A program made the position numbers and the translations under genes. From NCBI RefSeq assembly GCF_038024875.1, contig NZ_CP136136.1, positions 3,596,001-3,660,000 on the forward strand: a stretch of DNA of 64,000 nucleotides, in the 5' to 3' direction. The notes under the pieces were generated by a model, which did not search any database, was not told the origin of the DNA, and saw only the letters and a program-made list of their open reading frames with translations. Positions 47,268 through 57,046 of this stretch are shown here, piece after piece. Within the stretch, counting starts at the first letter, position 1; every line of letters starts with the position of its first letter. The DNA is from Gordonia rubripertincta. Lineage in GTDB: Bacteria; Actinomycetota; Actinomycetes; Mycobacteriales; Mycobacteriaceae.

Positions 47268-48695
47268 TCAACCGATGTCGCCGTGACAGAACCGGCCGTG
47301 GGGGTCGAGCGTCGCCTTGATCTCCAGGAGCCGACGGCGGTGCTCGGCGCTGTACGCATCGGCGGCGCGGGCGGCACGTTCGGCACCGGAGGTGAAGTTC
47401 AGATAGGTGGCACCGGTGACGTAGGGCGCGAGCTCGGTACGGGTCACCCGCAATGTGGATTCGACGGCGAGCGCCACATGGGGGTCGGGAACCATCGAGA
47501 TCAGTTCGAGGAGAAACTGTCCGGAACGTGCTCGGTCGTTGGCCGCGCGGGCCGCACCGCGGGCGATCGCACCGCCGGCGTGGCGGATCTCGGCGGACAC
47601 GATCAGCGGTGCCGACCCCGGTGCCGGACGAGCGCGTCCGGCGACGACAGCGATCGCCTCATCGTGCAGACCGTCGAACCACTCGGTGGTGACCATGACC
47701 GGCATCGGTTCGGTGGGATCCATGCTGATCGCGTCCACGGCGGCGAAGGGCATCTCGTCCCACAGATCGACCAGGGGGGTCCGCCAGTTTCGCCACCCGT
47801 CGACGATCGCCCGGCCGGTGGCGATGTCACCCGACCAGCACCCGCGGACCACCGCGAAACTGCCGCCGCGCAACGGCTCCGGGACGTCGTCGGTCGGCGG
47901 CAGATTCAGGATGGTGACCGCCGAGGTCAAGGCCTCCGCCTGGGCCGGTGCCCAGTCGCGGAACCGGCGCATGATCGCCTCGGCGTCGGCGGCCGGGTAG
48001 AAGAGGTTGCCCGCATACACCGTCCGCACTTCGGCGAGGGCGATCTCCATCGAGGTGACCACGCCGATACTGCCTGCGCCCCCGCCCTTCAACGCCCAGA
48101 AGATGTGCGGAAAACTCGCCTCGCTGACGCGGATCGGCGTCCCGTCGGGGGTCACGAGATCGAAGGCGCGCACGGCATCCGAAGCCAGGCCGAACCGCCG
48201 GCCGAGCCAACCGAAGCCGCCGCCGAGGGTGTACCCGACCGCGCCGACGATGCTCGCCGAACCCATCAGCGGTGCGAGGCCGTATGGAACCGCGGCGTCG
48301 AGCACTGCCTTCCAGGTTGCGCCGGCGGCGACGCGAGCGGTCCTCGTGACGGGGTCGACGGACACCGCGGTGAGACGGGACGTGTTGATGAGCAGGCCGC
48401 CGTCGGCCGGTACCCCGGTCCCGTGACCGGTTGCCTGGACCGTGACCCGCAGACCCTCCTCGGCGGCGAACCGCACGACCTCGACGACGTCGAAGTGGTT
48501 CTCGGGGACGGCGATCACCGACGGCCGGTGGATGACGAGCCGGTTGAATCCGGCGCGTGCCTCGCGGAAGCCCGCATCGCCGGGGCCGAGGACCTCGCCG
48601 GCGATCCGGTTTCGCAACTGTGCGAGCACCGAGGTGCGGGTGCGGACGATCAGCCGTTCGGGGCTGCCGGTCGGAGAGGTGGGTGTCGCTGTCAT
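47268..48695 (-). CDS. FAD-linked oxidoreductase (berberine-bridge/PCMH type)
   Basis: A 475-residue flavoprotein with a PCMH FAD-binding domain. VQATGHGTG holds the His that can bind FAD covalently, and VGAVGYTLGGGFGWLGRRFGLASD is the second FAD motif. The C-terminal BBE segment is YLNFTSGAERAARAADAYSAEHRRRLLEIKATLDPHGRF. It would oxidise an alcohol, sugar or secondary metabolite with O2. ATG 48695. It lies next to a SARP regulator on the same strand, 121 bases downstream of that gene's start region; a link is possible. Confidence 0.88.
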   Translation of the reverse strand: MTATPTSPTGSPERLIVRTRTSVLAQLRNRIAGEVLGPGDAGFREARAGFNRLVIHRPSVIAVPENHFDVVEVVRFAAEEGLRVTVQATGHGTGVPADGGLLINTSRLTAVSVDPVTRTARVAAGATWKAVLDAAVPYGLAPLMGSASIVGAVGYTLGGGFGWLGRRFGLASDAVRAFDLVTPDGTPIRVSEASFPHIFWALKGGGAGSIGVVTSMEIALAEVRTVYAGNLFYPAADAEAIMRRFRDWAPAQAEALTSAVTILNLPPTDDVPEPLRGGSFAVVRGCWSGDIATGRAIVDGWRNWRTPLVDLWDEMPFAAVDAISMDPTEPMPVMVTTEWFDGLHDEAIAVVAGRARPAPGSAPLIVSAEIRHAGGAIARGAARAANDRARSGQFLLELISMVPDPHVALAVESTLRVTRTELAPYVTGATYLNFTSGAERAARAADAYSAEHRRRLLEIKATLDPHGRFCHGDIG

Positions 48696-48816
48696 ACGGT
48701 GAGTCCTCGAGGGTGGCCGGCTACGCCGGGCGGGCGGTCGGGTTTCCGGGCGGGCCGGGTTCGTCAGACCAGATTCACCGACGGTTCTTGACAGCGACTT
48801 GAGGCGGACTTGGGAC

Positions 48817-51800
48817 CTACGCCGTCGGGGAGACGCCCCATGCCGCGGCGAAGGCGTCGACGCGTTCGACCAGGGCTTGCGCCTCCTGCGTCACGGCGAT
48901 GGCGCGGGCGCGGCCGAGTGTTGTGCCGAAAGTCGACGCCGGGCGTCCGTTGGCGTACTCGTAGCGCGCGCGGATGAGGTGACGGTGCGCGTCCGCGTAG
49001 TGTTCCCCGGTCCGTTCGGCGAAGTCGTCAGCCCGGTCCAGGAGGGCGGCGGCGTCGGTCAGCTTGCCGGCGGTGACCAGTATCTCCGCGTGCAGTCCGA
49101 GCCAGAATCCGTCGCCGGTGCGCGGCTGGTCGGTGGTGCCGGGTCGGTCGGAGCCGGCGTCACCGTTCTCCAACCGGTCGATGCGGACCAGGGCGTCGTC
49201 GACGTCACCGGCCATGGCACGCGCCCACCAGTACATCCGTTCGCCGCCGCGCCGCAGGTAGGCGAGAGGACCCGCGCTCTCGGAGTCGATGATCTGTCCG
49301 GTGTCGAGCGCCCACTCCGCATCTCCGATCGTCGCCGCTGCACCGACTGCGAAGATGGCGGTCCCCAGCCGGGACCTGGGGTCCGGACGTGCATCGGTGA
49401 TGCTCGCGAACAGTGCTCGGCCGGCATCCCGGCCGAGGTGGACCGTGGCCGCCCAGGCCCGGAAGCCGCGTGCCATCGTCTGCTGGTCGTCGCGGAGTCC
49501 GTCGACGTCGTCGAGCGGTCCGTATGTGTCCAGGATGCGGTGGGCCGCACCGTAATTGCCGCGGGTGAACTCGTCGATTCCGGCGGCCTGCATGCCGAGG
49601 TGGACGACGACGGGATCGTCGGATCGTTCGGCGCGGGCACGGAGGTCGTTGGCGAGCCGGTGCCCGGTGTGCGCGTCGGCGGCCTGGATGTGCGCGGCGC
49701 AGCGCGCGTAGTCCAGGGAGGCCAGCAGCCTCCGGTCGCCGAGCGCGGTGGCCAGTGCGCGGGCGCGCTCCTGGAGGTCGGCATCGGCGGCGAAGTAACC
49801 GTGTACGGAGACCTCGCCGGCGAGCTGGGTGGCGATCGCCCGGAGCTCGGCCTGTTGGTCGCCGGTTGCCCGTGCGAGTGTCGACGCGTCGCCGAAATGC
49901 CGTTTCGCGCCGTCGAAGTCGTAGGTGCGCAGGGCGATGTCACCAGCGGTCAGCAGGGCGCTGGTGGTTCGCTCCCGGTCGGCGAGCGGGCCGGCCGACC
50001 ACAGGTGCCGGGCGACCCGGCTGACCGCATGCGGCGAGGAGTTGCCGGTGAGTGCGTCGGCGATGGCCAGGTGGATTCGTCGTGCGCGCATCGAAGGAAT
50101 CCCGTCGGCGATCGCCTCGCGGATGATGTCGTGGCTGAAGCTGAATCCGAAGGGGTCGTCGGGTCCCAGGTCGATGACTCCGGCGGCGGAGGCGGACTCG
50201 AGTGTGTCGAGGGCCTCGTCCACCGGTCGGCCGGCCGCGGTCGCGAGCAACACCAGGTCCACCCGGGTGCCGATGAGTGCGGCGATGTCGAGGAGTTCGG
50301 TTGTCCCGGGGGACAATCCGAGGAGTCGCTGGCGGACTACGTCGCGTACCCCGGACGGCACGGCGCTGCCCGCGATCGAACCATGATCGGCGAGGATGCG
50401 CGCGAGTTCGCGGACGAAGAAGGCATTGCCACCGGTGCGTCGCTCGATGGAACTGACCGTCGCGACCTCGGGCCACTGTTGCGTCTCGCGGCGGATCAGC
50501 TCGGAGATGTCGTCCCCGCGGAGGGGGCCGACGTGGAGCCGGCGGTGCTCGGGGAGCCGTGCCAGCGTGGCAAGGGTCGAGGCGACGACGGGCCGGTGGG
50601 TCGGTGACCGTAGCGAGGCGAAGAACGTGACACCCGGGGTTCGTCGAGCGGCCATGTGCGCGAACAGTTCCAGCGAGGCACCGTCGGCCCACTGGAGGTC
50701 GTCGAGGACGATGATCAGTTTCGTGGTCTCGGCGACGCCGTCGAGGAGGTCGGCCGCCTGGTCGTAGAACTGGAAACGCGCTGCGGCGTCGGGCATCTGA
50801 CGCGGCGGCGGGATGACGTTGACCCCCTCGGTGACCATCCGGCCGAGCGAGCTGTCGAGGAGTCGTTCCCGGTCCTCCGGATCGAGCTGGGGGAGTACCG
50901 TGCCGAGAATCTGGACCCACGGCCACATCGACGGTGCCGCCGGATCGTCCACGCACCGTCCCCACAGCACCCGCAGGTCCGCCGCCCCGGCCGCGCGGCG
51001 TCCCGCTTCGTCGATCAAGGCCGTCTTGCCCGCTCCCGGTTCGCCTTCCACCACGACGACCCCGCCGTGCCCGGCCATCGAGGCGAGGACGGCGCGGTGG
51101 AGCGCGGCCAGTTCGTCGGTGCGCCCGACGAGTGTCGGCGCGTCGTCGAGGGGGTCTGGGTCCGATGTTGCTCTGGTGGCCCTCACGCCACCTGTGTCCG
51201 CCGAAACGGTAGTCGCTGAGACGGATTCGCGCGGCGCGGGTGGCGCGTCGAGGTGCGGCGCGTGATCGAGGATGTCGCGTTCGAGCTCCCGAAGTCGTGG
51301 GCCCGGGTCGACGCCGATCTCGTCGGCGAGGATGCGTCGGGCGTTGGCGATCGCGCCGAGCGCATCGGACTGCCGGCCGAGCCGGTACAGTGCGGTGGCG
51401 AGCAGAACCCACAGTCCTTCGTCGAGTGGTGATCTCTCGACGGCAGAGTCGAGCTCGGTGACCAGCAGATGATGGTCGCCGGCAGCCATCCGCGCCTCGA
51501 AGGACATTTCCCGCGCCGCGCCGAGCATGCGGTCGAGGTGATCGGCGGCCTCGTCGCGGAACGCCAGTCCCTCGAACTCCGGGAGAATCGGCCGGTAGGC
51601 GTCGAGGACTTTCTGCAGAAGCGGAGCCGCGGCGGCGGTGTCGCCCTGCTGCATCAGTGTCCGCGCCGAGGCCAGATCCGTGGTCAGCCGCCGCAGGTCG
51701 ACCTGATCCGGCGTTGTCGGCAGGCTGTAACCGGTTCCATGGGTGAGCAGCACGGTCGAGGGGCTGCGCGGCTTGCGGTCGGGTTCGAGGGCCTTGCGCA

Positions 51801-52014
51801 ACCCTGAGATGTAGGACTGCAGAGACACTTCGGCGCGATCGGGCGGTGAGTCGCCCCAGATGCCCTCGATCAGCCGATCGGCACGAAGCGGCGCACCCTC
51901 GGCGAGGACGAGCTGCGCGAGTGTGGCCCGCTGCTTGCGGGTGCCGAGTTCGACGGGATCGGAACCGATCTGGGCGCCGAGCCCGCCCAAGACCGAGTAC
52001 GAGAGTCCGAGCAT
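48817..52014 (-). CDS. Large SARP/AfsR-type transcriptional regulator with NTPase domain
   Basis: A 1065-residue regulator. Residues about 1-90 are an OmpR-like winged helix and 100-255 the BTAD domain characteristic of SARPs. A STAND/AAA NTPase follows, with Walker A EGEPGAGKTALIDEAG and Walker B LIIVLDDLQWADGAS. The rest is a long TPR-like helical region. No C-terminal LuxR helix-turn-helix is present. Such regulators usually activate secondary-metabolite genes, but none is adjacent apart from the FAD oxidoreductase downstream. ATG 52014; divergent from the VOC gene. Confidence 0.9.
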   Translation of the reverse strand: MLGLSYSVLGGLGAQIGSDPVELGTRKQRATLAQLVLAEGAPLRADRLIEGIWGDSPPDRAEVSLQSYISGLRKALEPDRKPRSPSTVLLTHGTGYSLPTTPDQVDLRRLTTDLASARTLMQQGDTAAAAPLLQKVLDAYRPILPEFEGLAFRDEAADHLDRMLGAAREMSFEARMAAGDHHLLVTELDSAVERSPLDEGLWVLLATALYRLGRQSDALGAIANARRILADEIGVDPGPRLRELERDILDHAPHLDAPPAPRESVSATTVSADTGGVRATRATSDPDPLDDAPTLVGRTDELAALHRAVLASMAGHGGVVVVEGEPGAGKTALIDEAGRRAAGAADLRVLWGRCVDDPAAPSMWPWVQILGTVLPQLDPEDRERLLDSSLGRMVTEGVNVIPPPRQMPDAAARFQFYDQAADLLDGVAETTKLIIVLDDLQWADGASLELFAHMAARRTPGVTFFASLRSPTHRPVVASTLATLARLPEHRRLHVGPLRGDDISELIRRETQQWPEVATVSSIERRTGGNAFFVRELARILADHGSIAGSAVPSGVRDVVRQRLLGLSPGTTELLDIAALIGTRVDLVLLATAAGRPVDEALDTLESASAAGVIDLGPDDPFGFSFSHDIIREAIADGIPSMRARRIHLAIADALTGNSSPHAVSRVARHLWSAGPLADRERTTSALLTAGDIALRTYDFDGAKRHFGDASTLARATGDQQAELRAIATQLAGEVSVHGYFAADADLQERARALATALGDRRLLASLDYARCAAHIQAADAHTGHRLANDLRARAERSDDPVVVHLGMQAAGIDEFTRGNYGAAHRILDTYGPLDDVDGLRDDQQTMARGFRAWAATVHLGRDAGRALFASITDARPDPRSRLGTAIFAVGAAATIGDAEWALDTGQIIDSESAGPLAYLRRGGERMYWWARAMAGDVDDALVRIDRLENGDAGSDRPGTTDQPRTGDGFWLGLHAEILVTAGKLTDAAALLDRADDFAERTGEHYADAHRHLIRARYEYANGRPASTFGTTLGRARAIAVTQEAQALVERVDAFAAAWGVSPTA

Positions 52015-52128
52015 CAGCGTGAGTGTAGTGCTCCGGACCCCGCCGGGGAGGGGTTGTGGGCGAGGTACGGTCCTTCATCCGACAGATTCCGACGCCGGAT
52101 GTCGGTGGCCGGCGATAGGTTCGTGCGT

Positions 52129-52506
52129 ATGAGTCTCGCAGTGGGCATGATCACCGTCGACACCCTTCAGCCGATGCCGCTCGCCACGTGGTGGGCCGAG
52201 GCCCTCGGTGGCCGTATCGTCCAGGAGAACGACGGCTTCTTCGTCGTCCTCTCCTTGGGAGAGGGTGCACCACTCCTCGCGTTCCAGCAGGTCGACGACC
52301 CGACGCCGGGGAAGAACCGCATCCATCTCGACCTCACCACCGATGATCGCGAAGCCGAGGTCGAAAGGCTCGTCGCCGCCGGCGCGACGAAGATCGCCGA
52401 CCGCGAGATGCCCGGCTTCGGCTGGGTCACGCTGGCCGACCCCGACGGCAACCAGTTCTGCGTCGCCGGGCAGCACGAGGCCGAGGCGCCCCCGGCCGAC
52501 GTCTAG
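52129..52506 (+). CDS. VOC-family (glyoxalase-like) protein
   Basis: A 125-residue vicinal oxygen chelate domain. The two beta-alpha-beta-beta-beta halves are recognisable, with KNRIHLDLTTDD and WVTLADPDGNQFCV at the metal-binding and C-terminal positions. Members include glyoxalases, dioxygenases and antibiotic-binding proteins; the substrate is unknown. ATG 52129. It is followed ten bases later by mug. Confidence 0.85.
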   Translation: MSLAVGMITVDTLQPMPLATWWAEALGGRIVQENDGFFVVLSLGEGAPLLAFQQVDDPTPGKNRIHLDLTTDDREAEVERLVAAGATKIADREMPGFGWVTLADPDGNQFCVAGQHEAEAPPADV

Positions 52507-52515
52507 CCTCGGTGG

Positions 52516-53080
52516 ATGGGATTCACGAGGGCCGAGCTTCTCGAATACCGGGACCGCACCGTCGACGACCTCGTCGGTGACGACTGCCGGCTGCTGTTCG
52601 TCGGGATCAACCCCGGCCTGTGGACCGCCGCCACCGGCGCCCATTTCGCGCGCCCTGGCAACCGCTTCTATCCGGCGCTGGCACGTGCGGGGATCGTCGA
52701 CCGGGTGATCGACGCGTCGCGCGGCATGTCCGAGGCCGACGCCGAGTTGCTGACCGGACGCGGGATCGGCATCACGAACGTCGTGGCCCGCGCGACCGCG
52801 ACCGCCGCGGAACTCACGGTCGAGGAGTTCCGGGACGGGGGTCGTCGGCTGCGGGAACGTGTGCGGGAGATTCGGCCGCGAGTGGTGGCGGTCGCCGGGA
52901 TCACCGCCTACCGCAGCGCCTTCGGCCGGCGCGACGCTGTGTCCGGGCGCCAGGAGGAGATCTGGGACGGAGCCCAGCTCTGGGGTGGTCCCGAACCCCA
53001 GCGGACTCAACGCGCACGAGACCGTCGACTCGCTGGCGGCCGCCTACCGGGAGGCCGCGGTCGCGGCGGGTGTGGTGTGA
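52516..53080 (+). CDS. mug: Mismatch-specific G:T/U DNA glycosylase, apparent frameshift
   Basis: A uracil-DNA-glycosylase-fold enzyme of the Mug family that removes U or T from mismatches. LLFVGINPGLWTAATGAHFARPGNRFYPAL is the catalytic motif with Asn in GINPG. The distal motif is VVPNPSGLNAH, reached only in the next frame. The break is at 52981-52987 (TGGGGTG). With three G it reads LWVVPNPSGLNAHETV and the protein is 187 residues, a normal length. It is co-directional with the VOC gene. Confidence 0.9.
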
Positions 53081-53126
53081 GCGGGTGCAGTTCAGAGGAG
53101 ATTCAGCCGGACGGCCCGGGTCGATC

Positions 53127-53423
53127 TCAGAAGTCCTCGGAGTTGATGATCCGGCGCCGCACCGACAACAGCTCCACCTCGGGATGGTTGGCGGCTGATC
53201 GCTCGACGGCGTCGAGCACGTCGACGACGTGGCCCCGGTCGGCCGCCACCACACTCGTGCCGATCACCGCGCGCCGATGCATGTCGAGGTGACCGACCTC
53301 GGCAGCAGACACCGAGAACCGTCGACGGAGTTCGGCGACGATCGGCCGGATGACCGACCGCTTCTGTTTCAGCGAGTGCACATCGCCCAGGCGATAGTCG
53401 AACTCGGCGAACCCGACCCACAT
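53127..53423 (-). CDS. DUF503-family protein (YlxP-like)
   Basis: A 98-residue DUF503 protein with the family start MWVGFAEFDYRLGDVHSLKQKRSVIRPIVAELRRRFSVSAAEV. YlxP is often near rbfA and ribosome-associated genes and may take part in ribosome maturation. Here it is a solitary gene 11 bases from ppk2 and convergent with mug. Function is not established. Confidence 0.88.
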   Translation of the reverse strand: MWVGFAEFDYRLGDVHSLKQKRSVIRPIVAELRRRFSVSAAEVGHLDMHRRAVIGTSVVAADRGHVVDVLDAVERSAANHPEVELLSVRRRIINSEDF

Positions 53424-53433
53424 CAGAACGGGA

Positions 53434-54264
53434 TCAGTGGTCGGTGCGGATCAGCGTCGCCACATGGTCGGGCACGTACTTGGACAGCGATCGCGGCGGC
53501 CGGTGATAGTTGCCCGACTCGATCGGCTTCTTCGGCAACGTCACCTCGGGGTGGGGAACCTCGTCGTAGTCGATGCTGTCGAGCAGATGCGAGATCATGT
53601 TGAGCCGCGCGTGCTTCTTCACGTCGGATTCCACGACGTACCAAGGACTCAGAGCGGTGTCGGTGTGGACCATCATCTCGTCCTTCGCGCGGGAGTAATC
53701 CTCCCAGCGGTACACCGACTCGAGGTCCATTGGGCTCAGTTTCCACTGTCGCACAGGATCTTTCATGCGCTGCCGGAACCTCTTGAGCTGTTCGTCGTCG
53801 GAGACGGAGAACCAGTACTTCCGCAGAATGATGCCGTCGTCGATGAGCATCTGCTCGAAGATCGGTGTCTGCCGCAGGAATCGGGTGTGTTCCTCGGGTG
53901 TGCAGAACCCCATGACCTTCTCGACTCCGGCACGGTTGTACCAGGACCGGTCGAACAGCACGATTTCACCGGGCGCCGGCAGATGCGCGACGTAGCGCTG
54001 GTAGTACCACTGGCCACGTTCACGGTCGGTCGGCGCGGGCAGTGCGGCGACGCGTGCGATGCGAGGACTGAGGTACTGGGTGATCCGCTTGATGGTGCCG
54101 CCCTTGCCCGCGGCGTCGCGGCCTTCGAAGACGACCACCACGCGAGCGCCCGTCTCGCGCACCCATTCCTGGAGTTTGACCAGCTCGGTCTGCAACCGGA
54201 AGAGCTCGGCCTCGTAGACCTTGTTCGAGATCTTCTGAGGCTTCTTCTTGTCCTTCTTGGCCAT
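53434..54264 (-). CDS. ppk2: Polyphosphate kinase 2
   Basis: A 276-residue PPK2 family kinase that uses polyphosphate to phosphorylate GDP/ADP or the reverse. Walker A is FEGRDAAGKGGTIKRITQYLSPR, Walker B is IVLFDRSWYNRAGVEKVMGF, and the lid has WKLSPMDLESVYRWEDYSRAKDEM. The basic start MAKKDKKKPQK is normal for the group. ATG 54264. It may supply nucleotide or store phosphate. Confidence 0.94.
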   Translation of the reverse strand: MAKKDKKKPQKISNKVYEAELFRLQTELVKLQEWVRETGARVVVVFEGRDAAGKGGTIKRITQYLSPRIARVAALPAPTDRERGQWYYQRYVAHLPAPGEIVLFDRSWYNRAGVEKVMGFCTPEEHTRFLRQTPIFEQMLIDDGIILRKYWFSVSDDEQLKRFRQRMKDPVRQWKLSPMDLESVYRWEDYSRAKDEMMVHTDTALSPWYVVESDVKKHARLNMISHLLDSIDYDEVPHPEVTLPKKPIESGNYHRPPRSLSKYVPDHVATLIRTDH

Positions 54265-54291
54265 GGGAAGAGAGTACGGGCTGACGGCCGT

Positions 54292-55275
54292 TCAGGAGGT
54301 CAGTGCGGCGTCGCGCTCTGCTTCGAGTTCCGCGACCGAGGCGTCGATCCGTTCACGGGAGAAGTCGTTGATGTCGAGTCCCTCGACGATCTCCCACTCA
54401 CCGTCGATCGAGCGCACCGGGAACGAGCAGACGATGCCTTCGGGGATGCCGTACGCGCCCGGTGACGGCAGCGCGGTGGATGTCCAGTCGCCGGCGGGGG
54501 TGCCGAGCACCCAGTCGTGGACGTGGTCGATGGTCGCATTGGCCGCCGACGCCGCCGACGAGGAGCCGCGAGCCTCGATGATCGCGGTCCCGCGGCGCGC
54601 GACGGTCGGGATGAAGTCGTCGACGAGCCACTCGCGGTCCGCGGCGAGGTCGGCGCCGCTCCGGCCGCCGACGCGCGCATGGAAGATGTCGGGGTACTGC
54701 GTCGCCGAGTGGTTGCCCCAGATGGTGACCCGGCTGATCTCGCCGACCTCGACCCCGGCGCGGTGGGACAGCTGGGCGATCGCCCGGTTGTGGTCGAGGC
54801 GGGTGAGTGCGGAGAATCGCTGCGGCGGGATCTCGGGTGCGTGGGCGGCGGCCACCGCGGCGTTGGTGTTGGCGGGGTTACCCACGACGATCACCCGGAT
54901 GTCGTCGGCGGCAACCTCGTTGAGGACAGCTCCCTGCGCCGCGAAGATGTCCGAGTTGGCCGCGAGAAGATCCGCGCGTTCCATGCCTTTCGATCGCGGA
55001 CGCGCGCCGATGAGCAGCGCGAAACTCGCACCGTCGAATGCCTTGCGCGGGTCGTCGAAGACGTCCACGGACTTCAGCAGGCCGAAGGCGCCGTCGTCGA
55101 GTTCCATCGCGGTTCCCACAGCGGCCGGGACAGCCTGGGGCAGCTCGAGGAGTCGGAGGGCGATGGGCTGGTCGTGGCCGAGCATCGCGCCCGCGGCGAT
55201 GCGGAAGACGCTGGCGTATCCGATGCTCCCGGCCGCGCCGGTCACGGTGACGACGGCCGGTGCGGGACGGCTCAT
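54292..55275 (-). CDS. mdh: Malate dehydrogenase
   Basis: A 327-residue NAD-dependent malate dehydrogenase of the TCA cycle. The Rossmann motif is [18 protein letters not shown], then [15 protein letters not shown] with the substrate Arg residues, VVGNPANTN, and the catalytic His in [16 protein letters not shown] 55275 overlaps the META-domain gene stop (ATGA), an unusual coupling between an exported protein and a cytoplasmic enzyme. Confidence 0.95.
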   Translation of the reverse strand: MSRPAPAVVTVTGAAGSIGYASVFRIAAGAMLGHDQPIALRLLELPQAVPAAVGTAMELDDGAFGLLKSVDVFDDPRKAFDGASFALLIGARPRSKGMERADLLAANSDIFAAQGAVLNEVAADDIRVIVVGNPANTNAAVAAAHAPEIPPQRFSALTRLDHNRAIAQLSHRAGVEVGEISRVTIWGNHSATQYPDIFHARVGGRSGADLAADREWLVDDFIPTVARRGTAIIEARGSSSAASAANATIDHVHDWVLGTPAGDWTSTALPSPGAYGIPEGIVCSFPVRSIDGEWEIVEGLDINDFSRERIDASVAELEAERDAALTS

Positions 55276-55763
55276 GAGTACTTTTCCGTCAGCAGTACCT
55301 GGGTGCCCGGTCCGGAGAGCACAAGTGCGTGGCCCACCGAGTACCAGGTGAGGGGCTCGCTGGTGAGCGCGGTGATCCACTCGTCGGCGCCCGCGCGCGG
55401 ACCGGGGCAGGCCATCATCGTCGAGGCGAGGGAACCGACGCGCAGGACCGAGCCCTCCACGGTCATCTCGCCGACGTGCCGGTTGCACCCGGCGAACAGG
55501 GAGATGCGGTTGGCGGCGGTGAAGGTCAACTGAAGGGGGCCGCCGCCTGGGATCTGGGGGCCGGTCACCGCCGTCGACGAGTAGGACTTGCCGACGAAAG
55601 GCGGAGCCGCCGGCTCGGCATCACCCGGACCGGCCGCGAACGCGCCGAGACCCGACACGAACAACACCGCGCTGACCAGCGCAACAATGCGTAAGCTGAT
55701 GCGATGTTCGCGGGCTGGGTGGACGCGTGCCGTCTGACGGCGATCCCCGAGGCTCACGTTCAA
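55272..55763 (-). CDS. META/HslJ-domain exported protein
   Basis: A 163-residue protein with an N-terminal hydrophobic signal ([22 protein letters not shown]) and a META domain. [43 protein letters not shown] holds the conserved NRxxGxxxxxGxxL pattern and the late MMACPG. Such domains resemble HslJ, linked to novobiocin resistance in E. coli; function here is unknown. It is translationally coupled to mdh. Confidence 0.82.
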   Translation of the reverse strand: MNVSLGDRRQTARVHPAREHRISLRIVALVSAVLFVSGLGAFAAGPGDAEPAAPPFVGKSYSSTAVTGPQIPGGGPLQLTFTAANRISLFAGCNRHVGEMTVEGSVLRVGSLASTMMACPGPRAGADEWITALTSEPLTWYSVGHALVLSGPGTQVLLTEKYS

Positions 55764-55813
55764 TACGGTAGCCGACCGGATGGGGGAAGCGATATGGCCA
55801 TCGGGGGTGAGAT

Positions 55814-57043
55814 GTGGTTTCGGTGACCTGCCGAACCGAATTTCTCACGGGACGCCACCACACCTCCGCGCGTGCCGCGTGGATCGTCATGATGGTCGCG
55901 TTGATCGCGCTCGTCGGGCTCAACATCACCGGTGTCGACGGCCTGCTCATCGCGGCGGTGGTGGCCGGGCTGCTCGCCTTGTCGCTGTGCGCAGCGGCAT
56001 ACGGCCGACTGGGCGAGCGGGGAGCGGTGTTGCTGACCGTTGACGACGACACCGTCTACTTCGGCGACGAGGACCACACGTTGGTGTCCTACCCGCTGAG
56101 CGCGCTGCGGTCGTTCGCGATCGGTGGTCCGGCGGACGAGACCTCGCCGATGACCGGTCAGCGTGCCCGGCATCTGACCGTCTTCGGGCAGAAGTACCTC
56201 AAGCTGACCTTCGCGCGTGAGCAACCGGGCGTCGGCACCGGGTCCGCCGAGGACCTCGACCCCGACTTCTGGCGGGTCGCGATCGTCGAGGGCGATCCGG
56301 CGGCGACCGCGGTGATCGACCGACTGCGAGTACATGCTCCGCAACGTGTTTCGACCAAGAAGAACGCGGCGCAGAAGTCTGGACAGGAGAAGGCCGCCGA
56401 GCGGAGTGAGACGGTGTCGGTGGAGTCGATGCCCCCCGACCGCGATTCCATCGACCACGACACCTCGGATCGCGAGCACGCACCCGTCTCTCTGCGCCGG
56501 CCCCGCATCGCCGACGCGGGCTCGGAGGAGGCCGCCCAGCGGTTGTGGGAGGAGGCGACTCGCCGCCACGACGAGGTGCTCACCGCCTACGGCACCTACG
56601 AACTCGACCCGGCGCTGCTGCTGAAGTACCCGGCGGTCACCGACGTCACGGTCGAACAGACCCAGACCTTCCACCTCGCGCTCGACGAGGCCACCGCCCT
56701 GCGTACCGACGCCTACCCGGGCAACCGTGGTCGCGCCGACGCCTACCAGAAGTCCGTGGCAGCCCTCCGGCGTGCCTGGATCGCGTGCGAGAAGCACGGA
56801 CGGCGCATCGGCGCGGGCTACCTCGAACCCGCTGACCAGAACGCCCTCGACACCGCACTCAAGCTGTACAACCATGCCGAGGCGAGCAGCACCCCCGCCG
56901 AGCAGGCCACGTACTACGGGCGGGTTCGCGACATCGTCACCACGATGACCGACCGCGGGGTCCTGCACCCGCCGGAGGCGGCGGTCGCGGAACTGAGCGC
57001 CGTCACGCGTCGCGCGCTGGAGGCCGGCAGGTCCAACGCGTGA
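55814..57043 (+). CDS. Hypothetical protein with two membrane helices
   Basis: A 409-residue protein of unrecognised family. Two adjacent hydrophobic segments are at about residues 22-65 (AWIVMMVALIALVGLNIT, LLIAAVVAGLLALSLCA). The long cytoplasmic part has a beta-rich domain (about 70-165), a charged linker rich in Lys/Glu (about 185-245) and a helical C-terminal domain (SEEAAQRLWEEATRRHDEV to the end). It faces away from the META gene and is convergent with another large hypothetical membrane protein. Confidence 0.72.
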   Translation: MVSVTCRTEFLTGRHHTSARAAWIVMMVALIALVGLNITGVDGLLIAAVVAGLLALSLCAAAYGRLGERGAVLLTVDDDTVYFGDEDHTLVSYPLSALRSFAIGGPADETSPMTGQRARHLTVFGQKYLKLTFAREQPGVGTGSAEDLDPDFWRVAIVEGDPAATAVIDRLRVHAPQRVSTKKNAAQKSGQEKAAERSETVSVESMPPDRDSIDHDTSDREHAPVSLRRPRIADAGSEEAAQRLWEEATRRHDEVLTAYGTYELDPALLLKYPAVTDVTVEQTQTFHLALDEATALRTDAYPGNRGRADAYQKSVAALRRAWIACEKHGRRIGAGYLEPADQNALDTALKLYNHAEASSTPAEQATYYGRVRDIVTTMTDRGVLHPPEAAVAELSAVTRRALEAGRSNA

Positions 57044-57046
57044 CGA

